Shown piece by piece: positions 1-8,790 of a stretch of DNA of 64,000 nt (positions are counted from its first letter, which is position 1; each line of letters begins with the position of its first letter). Made by a program: the position numbers and the translations under genes. Source of the DNA: Microbacterium sp. BR1 (GTDB lineage: Bacteria; Actinomycetota; Actinomycetes; Actinomycetales; Microbacteriaceae). The notes under the pieces were generated by a model that ran no database searches, was not told the DNA's origin, and saw only the letters and a list, made by a program, of their open reading frames with translations. The stretch lies in contig NZ_NMUN01000010.1 in NCBI RefSeq assembly GCF_002812725.1, forward strand, positions 248,001 through 312,000. Reading direction: 5' to 3'.

Positions 1-710
1 GGAAGAAGGCCGACGCCGCCGGTCAGCCCCCTGAGCAGGCCGACGCGGCCGTCGCGACTGCGGTGGACACGGCGGCGCCGAAGCCGAAAGCGCAACGCAA
101 TTTCACCGATCCTGAGGCGCGGATGATGAAGACGGTCCGCGGCTTCGATTACGCGTTCAACGCGCAGGCCGTTGTCGATGAGGGCCACCAGATCGTGTTG
201 AGCGCCGAGGTCACCCAGCAGGCCACCGATATCCAGCAGTTCGTCCCGATGGCCGAGCAGACCCTACGGAACCTCGACGCGGCAGGAATCGAGCGTTCCC
301 CAGAGGTCGTCCTCGCTGACGCGGGCTACTGCTCGGAAGCCAACCTCGAAGCCGCCGACGATCTGGACGCACAGGTGTTGATCGCGACGGGACGGCAACG
401 TCACGGCGAGAGCTTCCCTACCGCCGGCGCCCCGGACCCGGCCCCAGAGGACGCGAGCCGGCGGGAGCGGATGGCGCACGCGCTGCGCACCGAGCAGGGC
501 CGCACCGACTACGCGCGCCGCAAAGCCATCGTTGAACCCGCGTTCGGGCAGATGAAGACCCGGCAAAACGCCGGACAGCTCCGGCTACGCGGACTCGCCG
601 GCGCCCAAGGCGAATGGCTACTCCACACGATCTGCCACAACCTCCGCAAGCTCCGCGTCGCTACAGCCGCCGGGCTGGCGCCCGCATAGGCCTCCCCAGG
701 GGTCCCTGGG
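1..710 (+). mobile_element. 3' end of an IS1182-like insertion sequence
   Basis: The left edge of the window lies inside an insertion sequence: an open reading frame enters from outside and encodes the C-terminal part of a DDE transposase. About 6 bp after its stop codon is a small perfect inverted repeat, CCCAGGG GT CCCTGGG (695-710), which could lie in the element's right end. No matching left terminal repeat or target duplication can be checked because the rest of the element is outside the window, so the right boundary is a guess. 690-866 shows no other gene. Confidence 0.6.
3..689 (+). CDS. Transposase, IS1182-type DDE family, C-terminal part (5'-truncated by window)
   Basis: The frame is open from base 3, so the start codon is upstream of the window and about 228 residues are visible. 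The segment contains FDYAFNAQAVVDEGHQIVLS, the central catalytic strand region of IS1182/IS5-type transposases, then LADAGYCSEANL, which carries a catalytic Asp, and finally RRKAIVEPAFGQMKTRQNAG, which carries the catalytic Glu and the basic Y/K-type helix. The end reads LLHTICHNLRKL, typical of this group. The element would catalyse its own cut-and-paste or copy-out movement. Whether it is active cannot be judged without its N-terminus and left end. Confidence 0.85.
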   Translation, partial: KKADAAGQPPEQADAAVATAVDTAAPKPKAQRNFTDPEARMMKTVRGFDYAFNAQAVVDEGHQIVLSAEVTQQATDIQQFVPMAEQTLRNLDAAGIERSPEVVLADAGYCSEANLEAADDLDAQVLIATGRQRHGESFPTAGAPDPAPEDASRRERMAHALRTEQGRTDYARRKAIVEPAFGQMKTRQNAGQLRLRGLAGAQGEWLLHTICHNLRKLRVATAAGLAPA

Positions 711-866
711 CGTCACAGCACGCACCGACAGTCGCCACGAGCCCCTCGCCGTGCGATCCCGCACGCTCTCACACCGCAACGGCCCGCCCGTTCCCGTTCG
801 CGACCGTCAGCGCGCGATGCCAGAGTCAACGCCGCGCGCCACGCCACCCGATTCTGACCCGCGCAC

Positions 867-1841
867 CTAGTAGCCGACCGCGGCGAGGCCCGCGCCGATC
901 TGCTCGGGGGTGAACCCTTCGTATTCAAGCTGGTCATAGAGCCCGTCGCGGGAGAAAGCCGTCATGTCCATGTAGCTCTTCGCCTTCTCTGCCGCCTCGG
1001 CGTTCCAGTCTGCCCCTACGTTGTCGGCTGCGAATGCGGCGTCTTCCGGCGAGAACCCTTCGTACTCGAGCTGCGAGATCAGACCCGAGCGCGAGAACCC
1101 GCTGAAGTCGAGGTAGTTCTTCGCCTTCTTTATAGCGTTCTCCTGTGCGACGGTCAGAACAGGCTTCGGCGCCTCCGCCGTAACCGGGATCTCGGCGCTT
1201 GCGTCAGCCTTGCTGCCCGCCGCGATGCTCTGCGAGACGACGGTCCAGTCGTCGCCCGTTCCTTCGGGGACGACGAGGATGAAGCCGGCTTCCTCTGCGC
1301 TAGTCCGCGCCTCGGCGACAGTCTTGCCTGTGAGCGTTGGTATTGCTGCGCGAGTATCAGCCGGTGCGGAACTCTCGTCCGCCTGCTCGAGGGCGGACGA
1401 CGTTGCGGGAACGGGGCTTTGCGAGGTTGCACCGTTCGCGATGTTGCCGATCAGTCCGATGAGGAACACGGCTCCAGTCACGCTCCATGCGATGATCGGC
1501 TCCTTCCCACGCCCACGTACTTTGCGGCCTTCCCTGTCGGTCGCATTCCCGGTGAGGGTGATGATCAGGTCGATGAGATACCAGATGCCTAGTCCGCCGA
1601 GTGTTACGAGCTTCGCGATGCCCGTGCCGACCTTGCCGAGGTAGAAGCGATCAACGCCCAAGATGCCTAGGAGCCATGAGAGCAACCAGGTCGCGATGAA
1701 GGACTTGTCGCTCGCGGACGCTACACCCGAGGGTGGCGGTGTCGCTAGCGCGGGCGGTGGCGGATAGCCCCCGGGCGCCGTAGGGCCGCCTGTCGGCGGG
1801 AGCTGGGGCGCGGAGGGCGGCGGTGTGTTGTCGAAAGACAT
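867..1841 (-). CDS. TM2-PASTA-Ltp surface protein (host-cell surface-exposed, superinfection-exclusion-like)
   Basis: A 324-residue membrane protein with a mosaic architecture. Residues 1-42 are Pro-rich; 45-110 form a TM2 domain (two helices with the DRFYLGKVGTGIAKL turn); about 115-135 is a third helix; about 165-222 resembles one PASTA repeat (IPTLTGKTVAEARTSAEEAG), a fold that binds peptidoglycan or muropeptides; 230-324 hold two Ltp repeats (YLDFSGFSRSGLISQLEYEG and YMDMTAFSRDGLYDQLEYEG). Ltp repeats are known from the superinfection-exclusion lipoprotein of Streptococcus thermophilus phage TP-J34, and are also common in actinobacterial surface proteins. Topology suggests PASTA and Ltp face outward. 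The ATG start has a GAGGATC site just upstream. Its neighbours are an IS remnant and a two-component system. Function in phage exclusion is inference. Confidence 0.8.
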   Translation of the reverse strand: MSFDNTPPPSAPQLPPTGGPTAPGGYPPPPALATPPPSGVASASDKSFIATWLLSWLLGILGVDRFYLGKVGTGIAKLVTLGGLGIWYLIDLIITLTGNATDREGRKVRGRGKEPIIAWSVTGAVFLIGLIGNIANGATSQSPVPATSSALEQADESSAPADTRAAIPTLTGKTVAEARTSAEEAGFILVVPEGTGDDWTVVSQSIAAGSKADASAEIPVTAEAPKPVLTVAQENAIKKAKNYLDFSGFSRSGLISQLEYEGFSPEDAAFAADNVGADWNAEAAEKAKSYMDMTAFSRDGLYDQLEYEGFTPEQIGAGLAAVGY

Positions 1842-2041
1842 GAGTGATCCTCATCCTGGGTAACCGACGAAGGGCCCGTAGGTGAACGGTGCATGCGAAC
1901 GGTAGGTCGCAGGCCCCAGTATGACGGGACGTGCGCGCCGGTCACCTCCCTCCTTCGGCCACTGTGTCCTGGTCGATCGCCCAGTCAAATGGACGCAGAC
2001 GACGGAAGATGACCGCGGCCGCCCGTGCCTATGCTCAACCC

Positions 2042-3280
2042 ATGACGATTGTCGCGAGCCACGAGGGTCGTCGATGGGCGCTCTTCAAGCGGCGATCACG
2101 GTCTACGGCGATCTTCGTTATCGGGTTGCTGCTGGACATGGTCTGCGTCATGAACGTCCCGGGCTCGGCCGAGTTCTTACCTGCGTCAGAATCGAGCCCG
2201 AAGCTCACCACGCAGGGAACTCTCCTGGTACTCCTGGCCGCCGCTTGCTGGGCCACCGTGTTCTACCGCGACAGGGCGCCTATTGTCGTGGCGATTGCCG
2301 GTGGCATCCTCCTGATGGTCGGCACGTCGTACGTGCTCGCCTTGATCGGCGCCTACCGACTTCTCCTGCGCTACCCGCAGCGCACAGTTCTGATTTCCAC
2401 GGTCACCACGCTTGCCGTGGCGTTCTTCGTCGGCCGCGAGATGCTCACCGGGTGGGGGCATGCTTTCCCTTGGTTGCTCGCACGCGATGGAGTCGGCAAC
2501 GATCCGAAGTGGGGCATTACGTCCATGACGGTCGCAGTGTTTTCACTCGGCGTGACGGCCGCGCTCGTGGCCTACCGGCGTGCGCGGGTAGAGGCGTCCC
2601 TCAGCCGCGTCCGGGTCGAGCAGCTGCACGAGCGCGCGGATGCGCTTGGCGAGCAGCTCGCTCGCCAATCGGAGCGCGAGCGTATCGCGCGTGACCTTCA
2701 CGACGCGCTGGGGCACCGGTTATCGTCCATGGCGCTTGCTGCTGGGGCGTTCGAGTCACAGGCTGCGGGGGCGCCAATCGACCCTGCACTTGCTGAGTGG
2801 GCGCGACTTGTGCGCCGACAAGCTCATGCAGCGTTGGAGGACGTACGTGGAGTCGTGGGGGGACTGCGTCTCGAACAGGGCGAGACGTTCGCTCGGCCCG
2901 TCTCTATGCGGATGGTGGGTCAGCTGCTTGCTGACCTCCGCAGCGCAGGACAGCAGATCGAAGCCTATGTCGTCGTCGAGAGCATCGAGAGAGTAGATCC
3001 TCTGCGCGACGCGGCCGCTTTCCGCGTGCTCCAGGAGGCGCTGACGAACGCGATGAAGCATGCGACGGGTTCCACGATCTCGGTGACGGTGGATGCTGCG
3101 CCCGAGCGCGGCATCCGCGTGCGCGTTATCAACGCACTCGTTCTGTCGACGTCACATTCGTCGAGCGGACGCGTCGGCATTGCGGGAATTCGCGAGCGTG
3201 CGGCGGCCGTCGGGGGTACCGCATGGATAGGCCCGCACGAGGGCCACTTCCTCGTCGACGTTAGCCTCCCATGGCAGTGA
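2042..3280 (+). CDS. Two-component sensor histidine kinase (HisKA_3 / NarL-type partner)
   Basis: About 412 residues from the chosen start. Four to five hydrophobic helices occupy the first ~190 residues, followed by a short coiled coil and the dimerisation/phosphoacceptor motif RERIARDLHDALGHRLSSMA (phospho-His in DLHDALGH). The ATPase domain shows the N box LQEALTNAMKHA and the G box GRVGIAGIRERAAAVGG. There is no obvious extracellular sensor domain, so a membrane signal is likely. The start at 2042 is preferred over ATG 2009 or an upstream in-frame codon at 1931 because TATGCT (2030-2035) ends 6 nt before it, fitting a leaderless promoter. The response regulator follows 25 bp downstream. 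The stimulus cannot be read from the sequence. Confidence 0.85.
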   Translation: MTIVASHEGRRWALFKRRSRSTAIFVIGLLLDMVCVMNVPGSAEFLPASESSPKLTTQGTLLVLLAAACWATVFYRDRAPIVVAIAGGILLMVGTSYVLALIGAYRLLLRYPQRTVLISTVTTLAVAFFVGREMLTGWGHAFPWLLARDGVGNDPKWGITSMTVAVFSLGVTAALVAYRRARVEASLSRVRVEQLHERADALGEQLARQSERERIARDLHDALGHRLSSMALAAGAFESQAAGAPIDPALAEWARLVRRQAHAALEDVRGVVGGLRLEQGETFARPVSMRMVGQLLADLRSAGQQIEAYVVVESIERVDPLRDAAAFRVLQEALTNAMKHATGSTISVTVDAAPERGIRVRVINALVLSTSHSSSGRVGIAGIRERAAAVGGTAWIGPHEGHFLVDVSLPWQ

Positions 3281-3305
3281 TCGCTCCACGCGATATCGTG
3301 GCGAT

Positions 3306-3983
3306 GTGTCCCTCCACCAGGAACGCCCCGTGCGTGTGGTCGTCGTCGATGATGATTTCCTTGTTCGGGCAGCGGTGATGGGCATCCTCGAGCCGCGCGG
3401 CGATATCGAGGTCGTCGGTGCAGCCGCGAGCGGCGTCGAAGCGTTGGAAGTGGCGCGCGCGAGTCGTCCCGACGTCGTGCTCATGGACATTCAGATGCCG
3501 GGGATGGACGGAGTCGACACGACTCGTGCGTTGCTCGATCAGGTCGACACGGACGTCATCGCGATGACGAGCATCGGCACGGCGGAGACGGTGCAGCAGA
3601 TGCTCGACGCTGGCGCCTACGGCTATCTCTTGAAAGATGCTGCCCCGGACGCTCTCGCCGAGGCAATCCTGACTGTCGCGCGGGGCGACGCGTTCCTTTC
3701 ACCGCGCCATACGCGCGCTCTCGTAGAGCGATTGGCTTCGGACTCCGGGTCCGAGGCGCGGCGCGCGGCGGCTATCCAATTCGAAGCGCTGACTGAGCGT
3801 GAACGTGGTGCGGCGCGGCTCGTTGCCGCGGGAGCGACAGACGCCGAAATCGCTTCTGCTATGCATGTCGCCCTGTCGACGGTGAAGACGCACATTCAGC
3901 AGGCGCGGTTAAAGCTCGGAGTTCGAAACCGAACGCAGATCGGCGTCATGGTCGAGCGCGCGGGCGAGACTCCGGCGCCCTGA
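3306..3983 (+). CDS. LuxR/NarL-family response regulator
   Basis: A 225-residue two-domain regulator. The receiver domain has acidic residues D15-D17, phosphoacceptor D61 in LMDIQMPGMDG, the switch T88 and K110 in GYLLKDAAP. The C-terminal ~65 residues form a LuxR-type helix-turn-helix (LTERERGAARLVAAGATDAE then VALSTVKTHIQQARLKLG). It is the evident partner of the kinase ending 25 bp upstream. It also has its own possible leaderless promoter, TATCGT (3294-3299), 6 nt before the GTG start, so kinase and regulator might be partly uncoupled. Its stop lies 6 bp from the convergent purD stop. Confidence 0.88.
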   Translation: MSLHQERPVRVVVVDDDFLVRAAVMGILEPRGDIEVVGAAASGVEALEVARASRPDVVLMDIQMPGMDGVDTTRALLDQVDTDVIAMTSIGTAETVQQMLDAGAYGYLLKDAAPDALAEAILTVARGDAFLSPRHTRALVERLASDSGSEARRAAAIQFEALTERERGAARLVAAGATDAEIASAMHVALSTVKTHIQQARLKLGVRNRTQIGVMVERAGETPAP

Positions 3984-3989
3984 GCGGGC

Positions 3990-5261
3990 TCACCGCTCGA
4001 TGATGCCCGCGGCGATGTCGGTGCGGTGGTGCGATCCCTCGAGCGCGATCAGATCGACCGCTTCGTAGGCGCGCTTGCGGGCCTCGGCGAAGGTCGTGCC
4101 GAGGGCGACGACATCCACCACGCGGCCGCCGGTGGAGATGAGCCCGCCACCGTCCTGGGCCGTGGCGGCGTGGGCCAGGTGCACGCCGTCGACGGCCGCC
4201 GCGGCATCCAGTCCGCCGACCGGTCGACCTGTCACGGGTGCTGCCGGGTAACCCTCGCTGGCGACGACGACCGTGATCGCGACCGCCTCGGCGAAGGCAG
4301 GCGGCGCGACGTCCTCGAGCGTGCCCGAGGCGGCGCCCATCAGCAGTTCGGAGAGGGGGCTGACGAGGCGCGGCAGCACGACCTGTGTCTCGGGGTCGCC
4401 GAAGCGGGCGTTGAACTCGATGACACGCACTCCGCCGTCGGTCACGATGAGCCCGGCGTAGAGCAGTCCGATGAACGGGGTGCCTGCCGCATCCAGGTGT
4501 CTCACGACCGGTAGCGCGACCTCGCGGGTGATCAGCTCGACGAACTCGGCCTCGCCGCCGAAGCGCTCGGTCAGCCACGGCAGAGGTGAATACGCACCCA
4601 TGCCGCCGGTGTTCGGGCCCGCGTCGCCATCGAAGGCGCGCTTGTAGTCCTGCGCGGGGCTGAGTGCCCGCACGGTGTCGCCGTCGGAGATGAAGAAGAG
4701 CGAGACCTCGGGGCCGGACAGGTGTTCTTCGATCAGCACCGCACCATCGACCAGGTAGGCATCGGCGTGCGCGCGGGCGGCGTCGCGGTCGGTCGTGACG
4801 AGCACGCCCTTGCCGGCGGCCAGTCCGTCGGCCTTCACGACGTACGGTGCGCCGAACGCGTCGAGGGCGTCGGCGACCTCGTCGGTCGTCCGCGCGTGGA
4901 GCGCGCGTCCCGTGGGCACGCCGGCCGCCTCCATGACCCGCTTGGCGAAGGCCTTCGACCCCTCGAGCTGCGCCGCGGCACGGCCGGGGCCGAAGACGGG
5001 GATGCCGCGTTCGCGCAGCGCGTCCGCCACTCCGGCGACGAGAGGCGCTTCGGGCCCGATCACGACCAGGTCGATGGCCTCGTCGTTCGCGAACTCGGTG
5101 ACCGCGCCGGGATCGACGGGGTCGACGGCGACGATCGTCGCGTCGCGCGCGATGCCCGCGTTACCGGGGGCCGCGAAGATCTCGTGCCCCGCGTCTTCCG
5201 ACCGCAGCGACAGGATGATGGCGTGCTCGCGGGCACCGGAACCGAGGACGAGGATTCTCAC
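3990..5261 (-). CDS. purD: Phosphoribosylamine-glycine ligase (GAR synthetase)
   Basis: A 423-residue ATP-grasp enzyme of de novo purine synthesis that joins 5-phosphoribosylamine and glycine to give GAR in the cytosol. The N-terminal motif is LVLGSGAREHAI; the central ATP-grasp region has FGAPYVVKADGLAAGKGV, and the C-terminal part has PNTGGMGAYSP and FNARFGDPETQ, all canonical. The length fits the family. The start is a GTG with TAGGCT (complement of 5268-5273) ending 6 nt before it, so the message looks leaderless. purM and purF lie about 10 kb away, so the pathway genes are dispersed here. Confidence 0.97.
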   Translation of the reverse strand: MRILVLGSGAREHAIILSLRSEDAGHEIFAAPGNAGIARDATIVAVDPVDPGAVTEFANDEAIDLVVIGPEAPLVAGVADALRERGIPVFGPGRAAAQLEGSKAFAKRVMEAAGVPTGRALHARTTDEVADALDAFGAPYVVKADGLAAGKGVLVTTDRDAARAHADAYLVDGAVLIEEHLSGPEVSLFFISDGDTVRALSPAQDYKRAFDGDAGPNTGGMGAYSPLPWLTERFGGEAEFVELITREVALPVVRHLDAAGTPFIGLLYAGLIVTDGGVRVIEFNARFGDPETQVVLPRLVSPLSELLMGAASGTLEDVAPPAFAEAVAITVVVASEGYPAAPVTGRPVGGLDAAAAVDGVHLAHAATAQDGGGLISTGGRVVDVVALGTTFAEARKRAYEAVDLIALEGSHHRTDIAAGIIER

Positions 5262-5299
5262 GTCGCCAGCCTATCGACGCCTGTCACACACGGCAGCCG

Positions 5300-5382
5300 T
5301 GCACAACGTCGCAAGCCCGCTGGCGCAACCCCCTTCTGGCGCCCGATCGTCGTCGTGCCGCACGAATCTGCGACGTTGTGCA
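5300..5382. repeat. Perfect 14-bp inverted repeat with 55-bp spacer between purD and SCP gene
   Basis: TGCACAACGTCGCA at 5300-5313 is the exact reverse complement of TGCGACGTTGTGCA at 5369-5382. The pair sits in the divergent region between purD and the sterol-carrier-like gene. The right arm ends 5 bp before the -10 hexamer TACCGT of the downstream gene, so it covers the -35 region. It could be a paired operator or a dispersed palindromic element; no second copy was noticed in this window. Confidence 0.65.
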
Positions 5383-5399
5383 GGGGCTACCGTGGACAC

Positions 5400-5756
5400 A
5401 TGCCGCGCGCCATCACCACCGAGGCGGGTCGCGCCGCACTCGCCGCCGTGCGCGCCGCCGAAACGCCCGCCCGCACCGACCTCGCCACCGCCGTTCGCTA
5501 TCTGCTGCAGCTGCTGACCGAGAAGGCGCCGGGCAACACGGTCGAGGTGCGGGTCCCGCCGTTCGGCGCGGTGCAGGTCGTGCAGGGACCCCGGCACACG
5601 CGCGGCACGCCGCCGAACGTCGTGGAGACGGATGCCGCCACCTGGATCGCCCTCGCGACCGGAGCCGAGTCGTGGCCCGCTGCCGTGGCATCCGGTCGGG
5701 TGCATGCCTCCGGAAGCCGGGCCGACCTCGCCAACCTGCTGCCTCTCAACCCCTGA
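5400..5756 (+). CDS. Sterol-carrier-family (SCP_3-like) small protein
   Basis: A 118-residue protein resembling the small bacterial SCP-2 orthologue domain proteins of Actinobacteria, which are usually annotated as sterol carrier family proteins. The visible pattern is an N-terminal helix (ITTEAGRAALAAVRAA), a second helix ending LLQLLTEKAPGNTVEVRVPP, a strand-rich middle (FGAVQVVQG) and the ending ETDAATWIALATG, where SCP-2 folds close a hydrophobic pocket. Ligand and role are unknown; members often lie near purine genes, as here next to purD. The ATG at 5400 has TACCGT (5388-5393) 6 nt upstream, implying a leaderless transcript. There is no signal peptide. Confidence 0.75.
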   Translation: MPRAITTEAGRAALAAVRAAETPARTDLATAVRYLLQLLTEKAPGNTVEVRVPPFGAVQVVQGPRHTRGTPPNVVETDAATWIALATGAESWPAAVASGRVHASGSRADLANLLPLNP

Positions 5757-5783
5757 GCCTCGCTGCGCACATCCCGCGGCCCC

Positions 5784-6575
5784 TCAGCGTCGCGGAACGA
5801 CCAGCGGCACCCCCGTGATCGGGTGGGGGAAAACGTCGACGGCCTGCCGATAGACCGCGGCGACCCTTTCCGCTGTGAGGACGTCTTCCGGCGCCCCCGA
5901 GGCCACCACGCGTCCGCCATCGAGCAGCGTGACGCGGTCGGCGTTGGCGAGCGCGGCATTGAGGTCGTGCAGGACGATGGCGACCGCGTCGCCCGCCCGA
6001 GCGCGGTCGCGCACGACCCGCAGCACGTCCTCTTGGTGTTTGAGGTCGAGGGCGGCGGTCGGTTCATCGAGCAGCAGGATGCCCGTGGTCTGGGCGAGCA
6101 CACGGGCGAGTGCGACCCGGGCGCGCTCGCCGCCCGAGAGTGAAGTCACCGTGCGATCCGCGAGCCCTTCGATCTCGGTCGCGCGCATCGCCTCCGTCAC
6201 CCGTGCGTCGTCGTCCGCCTCGTCGGCGGTGCGTGCCCACGGTGCGCGGCCCATCCGCACGACCTCGGAGACCGAGAACGGAAAGCTCACGGCGTTCTGT
6301 TGCAGCAGCACGGCCCGAAGCCGCGAGAGTTCGCGGGGTGAATGCCGACGCAGGTCGGTCCCGTCGAGAACGACGGTGCCCGCGGTGGGCGTGACGTCAC
6401 CCGCGAGCACGCCGAACAGCGTGGACTTGCCCGCGCCGTTCGGTCCGACCAGGGCGTGTACCTCGCCCGCCCGGACCTCGATGGCGGCGCCGTCGAGGAT
6501 CGGTCGGCCCGAGGCATCCGGCATCACGCGGACGCCGGATGCAGCGATCCGCGGCTCATCCGCGCGCCCGGTCAT
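5784..6575 (-). CDS. hmuV: Haem ABC transporter ATP-binding protein
   Basis: A 263-residue cytoplasmic ATPase of the FepC/HmuV class that powers haem (or siderophore) import. Walker A is GPNGAGKST, the signature is LSGGERARVALARVLAQ, Walker B is ILLLDEPTAALDLKH, and the switch His is in IVLHDLN. The ATG overlaps the stop codon of the permease gene by 4 bp (ATGA), so translation is coupled in the order hmuT-hmuU-hmuV. The order and the iron boxes upstream of hmuT support haem rather than vitamin B12, though the substrate is inferred from context. Confidence 0.92.
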   Translation of the reverse strand: MTGRADEPRIAASGVRVMPDASGRPILDGAAIEVRAGEVHALVGPNGAGKSTLFGVLAGDVTPTAGTVVLDGTDLRRHSPRELSRLRAVLLQQNAVSFPFSVSEVVRMGRAPWARTADEADDDARVTEAMRATEIEGLADRTVTSLSGGERARVALARVLAQTTGILLLDEPTAALDLKHQEDVLRVVRDRARAGDAVAIVLHDLNAALANADRVTLLDGGRVVASGAPEDVLTAERVAAVYRQAVDVFPHPITGVPLVVPRR

Positions 6576-7675
6576 CCCCAGCCTCCGGCCCGTTTGCGCG
6601 TGCGCACGAGCAGCCACAGGAAAAAGGGCCCGCCGACGAGCGACGTGATCATGCCGATCGGCAGGTCGGCCAGGGGTACGGCCGTGCGCGCGACGAGGTC
6701 CGCGAGGGCCAGCAGCAAGGCGCCGCCGAGCGCGCTGGTGATGACGAGCGGCAGGTGCGCGGGACCGATCGCCATGCGCATGAGATGCGGCACGACCAGT
6801 CCGACGAAGCCGATGATGCCCGCGAAGGCGACGGCGGCGCACACCAGCAGGGCGACCGTGATGATGACACCGATGCGCAGCAGTTCGACGTGCACGCCGA
6901 GGTGCCGGGCGGTGCGCTCGCCGAGTGCGAACAGGTCGAGGCGACGGGCGACGCCGACGCCGACCGCAACGCCGACGACGATGAGTGGCACGATCAGCGC
7001 GATGTTCTGCCAGAGCGCGCCGTTCAGGCTGCCGAGCTGCCAGAAGACGATCTGCTCGCGGGTCGACGTCGTGCCGACGAACGTCAGGAACGCCAGTCCG
7101 GCCCCGGCGATCGCGTTGATCGCTATGCCCGTCAGCAGCAGTGTCACGACCTCGGTTCTGCCACCCGATCGGCTGATCAGGTAGACCGAGAAGACCGCGA
7201 TCAACCCGCCCGCGAAGGCCCACGCGGGCGTCGTCCACAGCCCGAAGATCGTCAGCCCGAACGTCAGGCTCGTGGCCGCGCCGAGTGCCGCACCCGACGA
7301 GACGCCGACCACCGCCGCATCGGCCAGCGGATTGCCGAAGATCGCCTGCATCAGCACGCCCGACACCGCGAGCGCGGCCCCGACGAGCAGGCCCATCACG
7401 ATGCGCGGCAGCCGGATGTCGAGCAGCACGCCCGTTGCGGTGGGTGCTTCCGGCGCCCAGGTCGTGTTGATGCCGACCGCGCGGAGCAGGATGCCCACCA
7501 CCTCGGTCGGCGAGACGGCGAACTGGCCCGCACCGAGCGAGACGACGATCGTCACGACGAGTGCGCCGACCAGGGCGATCGTCATGATCAGGAATCGCAG
7601 GCGGCGGTTGGTGGAGGGCGTCGGCAGCACCACCTCCGTGCCGGCGCTCTCTGCGCCGGCGCTGGTCGAGGTCAC
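6572..7675 (-). CDS. hmuU: Haem ABC transporter permease (FecCD family)
   Basis: A 367-residue FecCD permease with about nine to ten membrane helices. Family landmarks are LGAGQFAVSPTEVVGIL near the N-terminus, LDIRLPRIVMGLLVGAALAV, the cytoplasmic coupling stretch LGVHVELLR and the C-terminal FIGFVGLVVPHLMR-like segment (FAGIIGFVGLVVPHLMRM). It would form the channel half of a homodimeric importer with HmuV. The start is a GTG inside the 4-bp GTGA overlap with the end of hmuT. A later in-frame codon is unlikely because the overlap keeps the operon tightly coupled. Confidence 0.92.
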   Translation of the reverse strand: MTSTSAGAESAGTEVVLPTPSTNRRLRFLIMTIALVGALVVTIVVSLGAGQFAVSPTEVVGILLRAVGINTTWAPEAPTATGVLLDIRLPRIVMGLLVGAALAVSGVLMQAIFGNPLADAAVVGVSSGAALGAATSLTFGLTIFGLWTTPAWAFAGGLIAVFSVYLISRSGGRTEVVTLLLTGIAINAIAGAGLAFLTFVGTTSTREQIVFWQLGSLNGALWQNIALIVPLIVVGVAVGVGVARRLDLFALGERTARHLGVHVELLRIGVIITVALLVCAAVAFAGIIGFVGLVVPHLMRMAIGPAHLPLVITSALGGALLLALADLVARTAVPLADLPIGMITSLVGGPFFLWLLVRTRKRAGGWG

Positions 7676-8790
7676 CGCGTCGCGCCCGGTGATGCCGCGA
7701 TGGGGGTGGGGGAGTCGGCCGGGGCGTAGACGGCGCGAGCGAGGGCGCGGATGATCTGGGCGCTGCGCGGGCCGAAGCTGAGGATCTCGGTGTCGGCCAT
7801 GTCGACGACCCGGCGGTGCTGACCGGCGGGAGTCTGGGCGAGCGCCGGAATGCGCTCGATGAGGCCATCGATTCCGCCGACCGAGGCGAGACCGCCCGTC
7901 ATCATCACGAGCACATCGGGCTGTGCCGCGACCAGGGCCTCGGCCGTCATGGGCTTCATGCCCTCCCAGCCGATCTCGGCGGCGACGTCTATGCCGCCCA
8001 CGGCATCGATGAGCGAGTCGGCCCCCGAATCGCGTCCGAAGATGTAGTAGATGTTCGCGTTCCCACGGACATAGAGGAACATCATCCGCGCACGGTTGCC
8101 CGTTTCGGTCGGCGCGATGGCCGCGATCTCGGCCCGGGCTTCGTCGACCTCGGTGGAGAGGCGCGCTGCCAGGGCCGCACCTCGCGAGGGCACACCGAGG
8201 GCTGCCGCGATCTCGGTCACGAGGTCGTCGACGGTGTCGACGCGACGCTCGGACGAGACGACGACCACGGGGATGCCCGCCTCGCGCAACTGCTGGCGAA
8301 CCTCTTTCGGGCCGATCGACGTGTCGGTCAGCACGATGCTGGGAGCCAACTCGAGGATCGCCTCGGCGTTCAGGGTGTGCCCGCTCTTCGTCACGACGGG
8401 CAGGCCTTCCGTGCCCGCGAACCCCGTCGACAGGTCGCGCCCGACGACATTTCCACCGAGTCCGAGGCCGAAGACGGTCGCCGCGATCGTGCCCGAGATG
8501 TCGATGGGCAGGATGCGGCCGACGTCGGTGATCTGGACCTCGCGCCCCTCGGCGTCCGTGACGGTCACCGGGAGCTCGGGCGCCGTCGCATCCTCGATCG
8601 GCACCACGCCGCGGGTCGAGAGGCAGGCGGTGGACCCTCCCGTGGTCGTGCGGACGTCCTCGGTGAGGTTCAGTGAGGAAAGAGGGGCGTCGGCGTGGAC
8701 GCAGGTGTCGGATGCCTCGGCCCCGACGACCGCGCACCCCGATAGGCCGGCGACGGCGGCGACGAGCAGGAGGGAGATGAAGCGTCGCAT
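7672..8790 (-). CDS. hmuT: Haem ABC transporter substrate-binding lipoprotein
   Basis: A 372-residue periplasmic-binding-type lipoprotein. Residues 1-18 are a lipoprotein signal and the lipobox LSGC places the lipidated Cys at position 19. The mature part has a helical-backbone binding fold (LPVTVTDAEGREVQI, ILELAPSIVLTD, FGPRSAQIIRALARA) typical of HmuT/FhuD-like proteins. It is first in the hmuTUV operon. The ATG has no Shine-Dalgarno site; TAGCCT (complement of 8797-8802) ends 6 nt before it, so the transcript appears leaderless and the -10 lies inside a DtxR-type box. Iron-dependent repression is therefore predicted. It faces the HtaA-like gene, which would present haem to it. Confidence 0.93.
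   Translation of the reverse strand: MRRFISLLLVAAVAGLSGCAVVGAEASDTCVHADAPLSSLNLTEDVRTTTGGSTACLSTRGVVPIEDATAPELPVTVTDAEGREVQITDVGRILPIDISGTIAATVFGLGLGGNVVGRDLSTGFAGTEGLPVVTKSGHTLNAEAILELAPSIVLTDTSIGPKEVRQQLREAGIPVVVVSSERRVDTVDDLVTEIAAALGVPSRGAALAARLSTEVDEARAEIAAIAPTETGNRARMMFLYVRGNANIYYIFGRDSGADSLIDAVGGIDVAAEIGWEGMKPMTAEALVAAQPDVLVMMTGGLASVGGIDGLIERIPALAQTPAGQHRRVVDMADTEILSFGPRSAQIIRALARAVYAPADSPTPIAASPGATR

Noticed and set aside
695..710. CCCAGGG-GT-CCCTGGG as a transcription terminator of the transposase
   Set aside because: Two-base loop is too short for a stable hairpin and no T run follows; kept only as possible IS-end feature.
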